Positions 9,250 through 17,100 of a stretch of DNA of 25,259 nt are shown piece after piece. The position numbers and the translations under genes were made by a program. Under the pieces are notes generated by a model that was given only the letters and a program-made list of their open reading frames with translations, searched no databases and was not told where the DNA came from. Source of the stretch: Chrysochromulina parva (lineage: Eukaryota > Haptophyta > Prymnesiales > Chrysochromulinaceae); the NCBI GenBank assembly GCA_002887195.1, contig PJAB01000495.1:1-25259 (forward strand), written 5' to 3'. How positions within the stretch are numbered: the stretch's first letter is position 1; each line of letters opens with the position of its first letter.

Positions 9250-11085
9250 ATGGCGCACGAGTTATCTGGCCTCTTCTTTGTCGTCTTCGACACGGCCAAG
9301 GGTCGCACCCTGGCATTGCAGGAGCCGCCGCGGGCCGTGCTATCAAGCGACGACTTCGATGCCCTCGCCGACTACCTCATTCCGAAGCCGGTGCTCTGCG
9401 GGCAGCTAATTGCGATCCGTGAGCCCGACCGTATCGTACTGTGCTGGCCCATGTGCATCGAAGATGCCAAGTACGATCGCAACGCGCTGCTATTTTCTCT
9501 CGGCCTCGTCGTGCAGCCGCCGGCGGCCACGTGTATCGCAGGGGCACCGCCGGCTGCGGGCGCAGCGGCCACCTACTTTGACGTGTGCGAGCGCTACGGC
9601 CCCGTGCTACGCAAGTCGTGCGTGGTGCTGGCTGCGCTCGAGCGTGAGACCCAGCTGCTGTCGGACGCATCGCGCAAGGGCGAGCTGGCGCATCTGCTTC
9701 CGGCGGTCTACCATGGGCTGCGCGAGCACGGCCGCTGCGTCGTCGCCGCCGATGCCGCCAACACGATCCACCTGCAGCTGCCGTCGCGAAGGCCAAGCGA
9801 GCTTGGCCCACCGGTAGAGGCGCAGAGCTGCCCGGTGCTGCTCAGCGAGCCGCCGCCGGCCGAGGTGCGTCGCTGGGATTTGACGATGCAGCGCCTTCTC
9901 CGTTGGATGGATGGCACGCGGCGCGCGGTCGACATCGCGCTGGCGGCGCGCGTCGACTTGGCCTTGGTGCAGCAAGCGCTCACCGCCCTGCAGAGCAGTG
10001 GATGGGTGCGCATTCTCGACCGCTTCGAGCTGAGCAACTGCTATGCTTGCCTGCCCCTGCTCCACCGCCTCGCCAGCGACCCCGTGGCCCGCGAGGCGCT
10101 CGTGGCCACCGTGAGCCGGCCGGGTGGTCGAATCTGCGCTGGCGACGCTGGCGGCGCTGACGACGCTGGCGGCGCTGGCAGCGTTGACGGCGTTGACGGC
10201 GCTGGCGGCATTGACGGCGCTGGCGGCGCTGGTGGCGTTGACGGCGCTGGCGGCGCTGGCGGCAGTAGCTGCGCTGGCGGCGCTGGCGGCAGTGGCGGCG
10301 TTGCTCCCGGTGGCGCTAGAGAGACCAAACTTGACTGCGCTGCTGGCGGTAGCGGCACCTCCGCCTTGGCGGCGACGCAGCGGCCGTGCGCATGGGCCGA
10401 TGTGCTGCGCTTGTACGCGGCGTTCCAGCCTGCCCCTGACGGCAGCGGTTGGCGATCGGTCGCGGACGTGTGCCGGTTGCATCCGGAGGCGGCCAGCCGG
10501 GTAGACATGCGCGTGCTGGTGCATGCGGGTCTGCTGAACCGGCTGCTCCGCCGAGTGCATGATGAGCCAGTGTGCCCTTCGCCTCTCCCCACAGCGCCGC
10601 CGCCCGCGACAGCGCCGCCGCCCGCGACATCGCGCCCATACGTCGTCCCACCTCCGCCCACGGTCGGCGTAGCGCCACCCACGGCTGACATGCCGATGGC
10701 TCAGGCGGGTTATCAGGCGGGTCTGACGAATCTGTCGAATCTGACGAATCTGAAGCTGCCTCCCGCTGCGCCGCCGGCGAAGCCCAGCGCCACGAATCTG
10801 ACGCCGCCCGCGCCGGCCCTGAGCTTCGCCGGCGCCCCGGCGATCGTGGCTGAATCTCCGACACGCTTGAACCTCGAGTCGATAAAGGAAAGTCGTCTGC
10901 TCAGGCAGGTGCGAGCGCTCCTCGAAGGCACACGAGGGCGTACGTCTGGCGGGCCAGCTGGCGGGCCGCCCTCCTCGCGCGGCTGCACGCTCGATGGCTT
11001 GTGCGCCGCACTCTCGCTGGAGCCCGACGAGGCCAAGCTGGCTGTGAGCGAGGTTTGGCCAGGGTGCACCTGGATTCAGCGGTGA
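9250..11085 (+). CDS. NPRL2: NPRL2, GATOR1 complex subunit
   Basis: This 611-residue protein is NPRL2 (nitrogen permease regulator 2-like). With NPRL3 and DEPDC5 it forms GATOR1, the GTPase-activating complex that turns off Rag GTPases and TORC1 when amino acids are scarce, at the lysosome or vacuole surface. The N-terminal longin-type domain (about 5-200) has the family signatures DYLIPKPVLCGQLI (41-54), PMCIEDAKYDRNALLFSLG (67-85) and NTIHLQLP (171-178). The middle domain has RRWDLTMQRLLRWMDG (207-222) and a winged-helix stretch (225-262). The C-terminal part retains DVCRLHPEA and the last conserved block ending in CTWIQR. Family members are usually about 380-450 residues. The excess is a Gly/Ala/Asp repeat (about 296-356) and a Pro-rich, Leu/Asn-repeat linker (about 440-545). 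The ATG at 9250 fits the start of the longin domain (LSGLFFVVFD). Uninterrupted by introns. Confidence 0.94.
   Translation: MAHELSGLFFVVFDTAKGRTLALQEPPRAVLSSDDFDALADYLIPKPVLCGQLIAIREPDRIVLCWPMCIEDAKYDRNALLFSLGLVVQPPAATCIAGAPPAAGAAATYFDVCERYGPVLRKSCVVLAALERETQLLSDASRKGELAHLLPAVYHGLREHGRCVVAADAANTIHLQLPSRRPSELGPPVEAQSCPVLLSEPPPAEVRRWDLTMQRLLRWMDGTRRAVDIALAARVDLALVQQALTALQSSGWVRILDRFELSNCYACLPLLHRLASDPVAREALVATVSRPGGRICAGDAGGADDAGGAGSVDGVDGAGGIDGAGGAGGVDGAGGAGGSSCAGGAGGSGGVAPGGARETKLDCAAGGSGTSALAATQRPCAWADVLRLYAAFQPAPDGSGWRSVADVCRLHPEAASRVDMRVLVHAGLLNRLLRRVHDEPVCPSPLPTAPPPATAPPPATSRPYVVPPPPTVGVAPPTADMPMAQAGYQAGLTNLSNLTNLKLPPAAPPAKPSATNLTPPAPALSFAGAPAIVAESPTRLNLESIKESRLLRQVRALLEGTRGRTSGGPAGGPPSSRGCTLDGLCAALSLEPDEAKLAVSEVWPGCTWIQR
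10138..10317 (+). repeat. 9-bp tandem repeat tract inside NPRL2
   Basis: About twenty variants of the 9-bp unit GCTGGCGGC (with GTTGACGGC and similar) run in frame and encode Gly/Ala/Asp/Val triplets. The tract falls between the winged-helix part and the C-terminal domain of NPRL2, where other members have a short linker. It is likely a polymorphic minisatellite that encodes a disordered spacer. Confidence 0.85.
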
Positions 11086-11488
11086 CGTTTCGAGACGACG
11101 ATTTGATCGCGTGTGTATGCGGCCGCACACGGCCGGGCCGACCGGCTCGTGCGGCGGGGCGTGTGCGCGGCGGTCTCACTGCCGCCGCCGTCACTGGCCG
11201 CGGGTTTTTGAGTTTCGTATCGCGCGCAAGCGGGGCCCTCTCGAACGCCGCCGCTTCCGGATCCATCGGGCGGGCGGGGATCCGGCCGCTCGAGGGCCTC
11301 GGTTCCATACGCTGGCTAATACTAATTTAATACACCCCAAAAGTTAGAACGTGCACACACCACGCACCTCTGTGGCTCGGCAAGGTCAGCCGTGCAGGTT
11401 AGTCCGCCAGGTTCCGCATGCGCAAGATAAGCGCAAGATGAGTCACTCCTATTTCACCTTAGGTCCTATACAAGTGGCACTAAGTCCG
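11086..11488. other. convergent intergenic region
   Basis: This gap separates the 3' ends of NPRL2 (+) and the Arg/Ser-rich gene (-). It holds both 3' UTRs. An AT-rich patch around 11310-11345 (CTAATACTAATTTAATAC) is a plausible 3'-end region. No coding sequence or RNA gene was recognised. Confidence 0.5.
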
Positions 11489-12772
11489 TTACAAGTCACT
11501 CACCTCCGCAGCTCCGTCGACTCCGTCGCGCTTCCGCTGCGCACCCTTCTCCCTGCTCGGCTCATGGTACCTTTGATCCGAGTGTCGGCCACGCGGCGAC
11601 TCGCTGCGCGCCTGCCGTCGGCGCGATTTGCTGCGGCCGAAGCGACCACTCCTCGGGCTTCCTTCGGCGCTGGCCATGGGCCGAGCGTCAGGCTGCATGT
11701 GCGGGTTCGGGGTGTCCTCAACCTCATGTTCCAGCTTGTTCGAGCTCTTCTTCGTGCGCAACAGTCGTGCCAGATCGACCTCACTCTGCGTCGCGCCCAC
11801 GCTGGGACTGAAGAGGTTGGTGAAGAAGGCACCCATGGAGTTCGGAGGCTTGCTCGTGGCTGCCGATGGTTCGCCGCCGCTGACCGTCGCAGCACTGACC
11901 GTTATTGGTCCCGCTCGACTGGCAACGGCGAGGGCGGCTTCGCTGAAGACGACTGGTCGATTGGCTTGCCGGCTCTTGGAGCGCGCTCGGGAGTGCCCAC
12001 GCGGCGAGGACGCTGCCTGTCCTGGCTCGTCCTCTTTGATATGCGAGCGCTCCGCCTCTTGTCCACGGAAAGACTGCTGCCCACGTGGCGAGCGCGCCGG
12101 CTGCCCTGGCTCGTCGCCGTTGTCGAATTGTGAGCGCTGTTCCGTGTGCCCGCGCGCCGATTGCGCCCGCCGCCGCCGCGGACTCTTCTTGCGACTGCGG
12201 GAGGCACGCTCGCTCGCGCCGCCCGCAGCGGCACCGTCACCTCGCGCCTCTTCGTCGCTCTCGTCATTGACTAAACTGGTGCGCAGCGGCCTCACGCTCG
12301 CGCGCGCGTCGCTGGCCGCTTTCGGCAGAGCCAAGGGCAGCTGGAGCTCGAAGGCGCCAGAGGCGGCGCTGCCTTCGCGCCTTCGGCTGCTCCCGCCATT
12401 TCTTCGTTGTCGAGCGGTCAAGGATGCGACATCAACGTTAGGCGCACCATCGTCTGGGCTCTCAGTGAGGTCGAGATTGAGGAGCCTCTCGCCGGCCTCG
12501 GTCAGCCAGCTTGGTGCGCTGTCGTCTAGACCCAGAGGCTTTCTGTGCAGTGCCGCGGCATCCAGCGCGTCCGCCACCTTTTGCCCGGATACCTCCGTGA
12601 AGACTGTGCCAAATCGTGGCAGCCCTCTTAAGACCGCGAGGTCGGCGACTGTGAAGCACTCTTCGGCTTCCAACTTTTCGATGGTTTTGTCAAGTATGCG
12701 GCGATCTAGGCAGGCCGAGTGCACCAGCCAGTCACGCAACGACGCCGGACGCGCGAAAGAGACCGCCGGCAT
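11489..12772 (-). CDS. SAM-like domain protein with Arg/Ser-rich disordered tail
   Basis: This is a 427-residue protein of unknown family. The ATG at 12772 is used; the longer frame opens at TTG 12787. Residues about 5-75 (SLRDWLVHSACLDRRILDKT, then KLEAEECFTVADLAVL and PRFGTVFTEV) resemble a small helical SAM-type protein-interaction domain by pattern, a weak assignment. The remainder is disordered. It has basic Arg/Ser clusters (SRSRKKSPRRRRAQSARG and RSKSRRRQARSESPRGR) like those of splicing-related proteins, and two copies of a DEPGQxAxSPRG segment about 35 residues apart. A more compact stretch near 285-335 (MGAFFTNLFSPS, SEVDLARLLRTKKSSN) may be a short folded or binding element. A nuclear RNA-processing or cytoskeletal scaffold role is possible. 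The opposite strand is open for 382 codons over the same DNA and was rejected as composition-driven. Confidence 0.7.
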   Translation of the reverse strand: MPAVSFARPASLRDWLVHSACLDRRILDKTIEKLEAEECFTVADLAVLRGLPRFGTVFTEVSGQKVADALDAAALHRKPLGLDDSAPSWLTEAGERLLNLDLTESPDDGAPNVDVASLTARQRRNGGSSRRREGSAASGAFELQLPLALPKAASDARASVRPLRTSLVNDESDEEARGDGAAAGGASERASRSRKKSPRRRRAQSARGHTEQRSQFDNGDEPGQPARSPRGQQSFRGQEAERSHIKEDEPGQAASSPRGHSRARSKSRQANRPVVFSEAALAVASRAGPITVSAATVSGGEPSAATSKPPNSMGAFFTNLFSPSVGATQSEVDLARLLRTKKSSNKLEHEVEDTPNPHMQPDARPMASAEGSPRSGRFGRSKSRRRQARSESPRGRHSDQRYHEPSREKGAQRKRDGVDGAAEVSDL

Positions 12773-13365
12773 TTGAGGACTTTTCAACTTACGCGTGGTG
12801 TGAATGGTCCTTTAGGTCCTGGGTCTTGGTTGTCCTGCCGGGTGCCGGGTCGTCTTGCAATTCGCGTTTCGTTGGGTCGGCCTTCGTTCGGAACATCTCT
12901 GCCCTCGCCCTCGTCCTGCGGGAGCAGCCGCCGCCCACAGCCCCAACAAGCCCCAATTGCTCTTGTCTGATCGAGTGGGCGTCCGTGTGCAGCGACCGAG
13001 GAGCGAGGTCGGACGCACGGCGCGGACGGCGCGACGGCCCGTCGATGACGACAGCAATTCCGGCCTGGCCCGTGGCCGCCGCCGCTCTTTCGTGGTCTTT
13101 GGCGACCAGCCGAGCATGAAGCCGAGCCGCGAGAGGTACGTCTCGCGTTGGCAGTTCTTGCCCTTGCGCGCTTGGTCGCTTGTTCGCCGTGTGATGAGGC
13201 GAATGGATTCATTCCAGGCTGCATAACATACCCGATACGGGAAAATGTTAGGAAAATGCGGATAAAATGCGGAAAATCGGGCTGCCATCATCAAGCCATC
13301 ATCGTCCGTTTGAAATCGGTCTGGCTTGATAACGGTTGGCCAAATTTCCCCCGACTCCGTTACAG
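12773..13365. other. intergenic region upstream of the Arg/Ser-rich gene
   Basis: This 593-bp stretch lies between two minus-strand genes. Several overlapping frames stay open on both strands but none shows a recognisable domain. In particular, no frame encodes the C-terminal XAP5 domain missing from the neighbouring gene. At 13238-13286 short GGAAAATG / GGATAAAATG / GGAAAATC motifs recur, in an AT-richer patch. Confidence 0.5.
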
Positions 13366-13956
13366 TTATCGGGCCTCTTGTAGGGCGACACCGCCCTCCT
13401 CTTTTGCCTCAACACCTCCCTCCTCATCATCAACAAAAGATAGCCTGGCCGCTTGTTGCTGACGCTGTTTCTGCCTTTTGAGGCGCTTCTTCTCCTCCGC
13501 CTCCTCGAGTCGGCGAGCGGCCTCGGACTCAGCGCCCGCAAGCTCCTCGCTGCGCTTCCGTTCCAACCGCGCCTTGGTCTCCTTGAAATCCGACGCGCTC
13601 ACAAGCCCGTAGGTCGCCTGGGCCAACTCGCGCTCAATGCCATCGTCCGCCCTTTCGAAACGCTCGTCGCCTGCAAGCAACGTCTTCGTCCATACGCTCG
13701 GGTCATTGAAGCTCGACGCATGGCCCTTGATCACCTGGCGCTCCGCCTTCAGCGCCGCACGCGCCTCCTTGACCTGCTGCGCGAGCGCGCGTCTCTCTGC
13801 TTCGTGCTTCTCAACGTCGGCAAAACTTGAAGCGTGCAGGTGGCCGCCTCCGTATCCACCAATGTACTCATTCTTCTCGTTGCCGCGCTTGTGCAATGTA
13901 GCCAGCTGCTCCTCTAACTCCTTGAGCCGGACAGCGGCGGGCGTGAGAGCGGCCAT
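13366..13956 (-). CDS. XAP5/FAM50-like protein, N-terminal half only
   Basis: This is a 196-residue protein matching the N-terminal half of XAP5/FAM50 (plant XCT), a nuclear protein linked to pre-mRNA splicing and transcription. The match rests on the LAQATYGLVSASDFKETKAR segment (about 112-131), which fits the family's TVGLVT..D/E block. A long charged coiled coil and the LSFVDDEEGG motif (about 172-181), equal to the family's LSF-acidic block, follow. Upstream, the protein has a Gly/His patch (YIGGYGGGHLHASSF, 31-45) and a coiled coil. Normal members are about 340 residues and continue into the conserved C-terminal domain starting with a YWDG motif; here a TAA follows some 15 residues after LSF. 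Two possible donors (GGAG|GTGTTG, GGCG|GTGTCG) precede the stop, but no matching exon was found downstream. It may be a truncated paralogue, a split gene or a genuinely short version. Confidence 0.75.
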   Translation of the reverse strand: MAALTPAAVRLKELEEQLATLHKRGNEKNEYIGGYGGGHLHASSFADVEKHEAERRALAQQVKEARAALKAERQVIKGHASSFNDPSVWTKTLLAGDERFERADDGIERELAQATYGLVSASDFKETKARLERKRSEELAGAESEAARRLEEAEEKKRLKRQKQRQQQAARLSFVDDEEGGVEAKEEGGVALQEAR

Positions 13957-14132
13957 GAGGCGGGGTGTGGCGGCGTCGAAGCTTCGGAGATTTGTGTGAA
14001 TTGCTTTCTGGGCGTGATGGACTTGATCAGTGATCTAAAAGCGTCATGAGAATTCGTGCTGCTGTGGGGACTTGGCCGCCGTCCTACCGCGCCTCTTCGC
14101 TTTGCTGGCTGCCTACTCTCGTGCATCTTGCC
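13957..14132. promoter_or_regulatory. short divergent promoter region
   Basis: Only 176 bp separate the start codons of the XAP5-like gene (-) and the membrane-protein gene (+). Both promoters must lie here or within the genes. No TATA box was recognised. An in-frame upstream ATG at 14046 would extend the membrane protein by 29 residues and bury its signal peptide, so it is not preferred. Confidence 0.45.
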
Positions 14133-17100
14133 ATGCGGCTCCTGCTTGTCTTGGTCCTTGCGCTCGCGCTACTCGCGCCGGCTTCAGGAGGTGCTCTGAG
14201 GGGTCGACGTCTCAAAAAGGGCAAAGGCCGCGGCCGCGACTCGGACGACGCCGCCGATGCTCCCGCTGAAGCAGTTGGAGTGGCAGTGCCTGTGGCTGTG
14301 CCCGCTGCCGCAGTAGCCGTTTCAGCCCCAGTTGCCGCGGTCGGCGTGCCGGCCGACGCCGTGCAGGCAACAGCAGTCGCCGTGCCCGTAGCCGTACCTG
14401 TCGGCGTTGCGGTGCCCGCTTCTGCTGTGGCCGTCGCGGCACCCACCCAAATGGTCGCGCCGCCAACGGTCGTCTCCGTCCCAGTACCCGTCGCAGTGCC
14501 CGCTTCCGCAGTGGCCGTCGCGGCACCCACCGAGATGGCCGCGCCGCCGACAGCCGTCTCCGTCCCAGTGTCAGTCCCAGTGCCCGTGGCGGTCGCGGCG
14601 CCCGTGGCGGTCGCTGCTCCTGCTGCCGTCGTTGCCTTGCCGGCCGTGGCGGTCGAGGCCGTGCCGGCCGTGGCGGTCGAGGCCGATGCGTCCAAGAGCC
14701 ATCGGCACAAGCCCATCGCCTCCTCGCCGCCGCCGACCCCGATCGTGTCTGCGGTCTCGGCGCCCGTGGCGACGGCAACGGCCGCACCGGCCACTGCAGA
14801 GGACGAGGCTCAGCCACGAAAGAAGAAGCGCCGGGAGGGCGGCGCCGGCGAGAGCAGCGGCGGCAGCAGCCCTCTCAAGTACCTGCCGCTTGTGGCGGTG
14901 CTTGGCATGGCAGTCGTGCTCGTACCTGGCATCGTTGCGAAGCTCAAGGCCAAGGCGGGCGGCTCAGAGGAGGGCGAGGACGCTCCTAAGTCCGGTCTCG
15001 TCGATCGCATCGTCAACCTCATCCGGTGTTACGTGCCGGGGATGGGGTACACGACACCAGGCACCGAGCCCGATGCGGCCGCCATGGAGCGCGGCTGCTG
15101 CGGCTGCTGCCGCAGCCTCTCCTCCCTCGCGCCGGCCACAGCCTCGCCCTCGAGTGACAACAAGAAGATCAAGGAATGGGCCGTCAAGGGTGGGGGCGGT
15201 CTGCCTCCGATGGCGAACGCCTCGCTCTCCTTCGCCGTGGCCTTCGACGATGAGGACGATGCCTCCCAGGTTGATGGCTCCTCACGAGGCGTCGACCAAT
15301 CGAGTAAGCACAGCACCCACGACCCGTGCTGGTGCCCTCCCCTGCCCCCCTACCTCCTCCCATCGTTACTCTCAGGCGCCCGCCGCGCTCAACAGCATGC
15401 ATGCGCTCTCCCTCTTGCCCCTTCCGATGCATGCGCTCTCCCTCTTGCCCCCTTCCGATGCATGCGCTCTCCCTCTTGCCCCCTTCCGATGCATTCGCTC
15501 TCCCTCTTGCCCCCTTTCAGCAGGTACTCTCACGGACGATGACATGACCTTCGACCCCGAGGGCGCCGCCGCCTCGTACGAGATTGCATCTCGTTACGCC
15601 AAGCCGATCGAGCCTCTGCCGCAGCGATCGCCATATTCCGCAGCGGTGCCTGCGCCGCGCATCAATCTCCCGAGCACCTCGACGGGATCTCTCCCTCGGA
15701 TGAATCCGGCCAGCGACAAGGCGCGCTCCAGCCTCTTCTCTCCTCCGGGCGTCGGCGCGGGCGGCTCGAGGCCGACGGCGTCACCCGCCTTCGACGCCTT
15801 CCGTGGGCCTGGGTCCACGGCGGGCTCCTCAGGCACAGGCTCCCTCAAAGGCTCGAGCCAGAAGGAGCTCGATCGAATGGGAGACGATGCGGCCGGGGCT
15901 CCGAGGGGGAAGGGCTCCGTCTCTGCGGACTTCGAGGGTGCCGATTGGGGTGACGGCGGCAGCGGCTGGGCCGATGGAGAGGACGAATGGGGCGACGCGG
16001 GCCATTTTGGCACCCCGCCACCAGCGCCCGCGCCCGCACCCACACCGGCGCATGCACCCACACCGGCGCATGCACCGGCTCCCGCTCCCGCGCCCGCAGA
16101 AGATGCGGACTGGGGTGCAGGCTTCGATGACGGACCCTCAGACGGCTTTGCGGCCGATTTCGTTACCACGGCGCCCGCGCCCGCGCCCGCACCCACACCG
16201 GCGCCTGCACCGGCTCCCGCCCCCGCACCCGCACCCGCACCCGCACCGGCGCCTGCACCGGCGCCCGCGCCCGCAGAAGATGCGGACTGGGGTGCAGGCT
16301 TTGATGACGGACCCTCAGACGGCTTTGCGGCCGATTTCGTTACCACGGCGCCCGCGCCAACGCCAAGTCCAGCGCCCGCGCTCGCATCGCCTCCGGTACC
16401 GGGATTTGCGGCGAGCTTCGACGGCGAGGGTGACGACGAGGGCTTCGCCGCTTTTGACGCTGCCCCGACGCCGTCGCCCGCTCCGGCGCCCGCGCCCGTG
16501 CCTGCACCCGCGCCCGCGCCCACGACGGACGTTGATGACTTCGATGACGATGATCTGAGCTTCAGCGTAGCGCCTTCCACGCTCGCGCCTCTGGAGTTGG
16601 CCGCACCCTCGTTGGCTTCGTCGTTGGTTCCGGAGGTCTCGCCCCCCTTGAACGTATCTTCGATCGCCACCCCGACCCCCACCCCGACCCCCACCCCGAC
16701 CCCCGCGCTCGCTCCAGCCTTCGAGAACCTCGCGCCTGGCGGCACTGAGCGGGGTGCCGGCTTCGGCAGTGCCGCCTTGAGCGGAGGCGGCGCCATCGGC
16801 GACAGCGGCCTCGGCTTGACGTCCAGCACCGACCTCGGCCTCAACTCCGACCTGGGGTCGGACCTGGGGTCGAGCACTGCCGACTTCGCCTCGGGCGCCG
16901 TATCGGGCGCTTCGAGCGCCGTATCGGGCGCCTCGAGCGCCGACTTTGGATTTGGCGCCGTATCGGGCGCTTCGAGTGCTGCCGACTTTGGCGGCCTCTC
17001 AATGACGGAGTCCATCCCCGTCGGAGGCGGCGCCGTATCGGGCGCGGAGTCGTCTATGGGTGGCGGCTTCGACATCATGGCGGAGGGCCTAACGTCCGCA

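Noticed and set aside
9607..11130. 507-codon open frame on the minus strand opposite NPRL2
   Set aside because: NPRL2 motifs on the plus strand are unambiguous; the antisense frame is a by-product of high GC.
11628..12776. 382-codon plus-strand frame opposite the Arg/Ser-rich gene
   Set aside because: It is Ser/Arg/Ala/Leu-rich without a fold; the minus frame has an ordered N-terminal domain pattern. Some doubt remains because neither matches a known family.
12812..13294. open minus-strand frame downstream of the XAP5-like gene, considered as its missing C-terminal exon
   Set aside because: It shows none of the conserved C-terminal XAP5 motifs such as YWDG.
14407..15300. plus-strand frame reading back from exon 2 of the membrane-protein gene through exon 1
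   Set aside because: In exon 1 it is a Pro/Arg/Ser-rich shadow of the frame with the signal peptide and membrane segment. Only the part after the intron is real.
15399..15520. spaced repeats considered as a CRISPR array
   Set aside because: The units are directly adjacent with no unique spacers, and the DNA is an intron of a eukaryotic gene.
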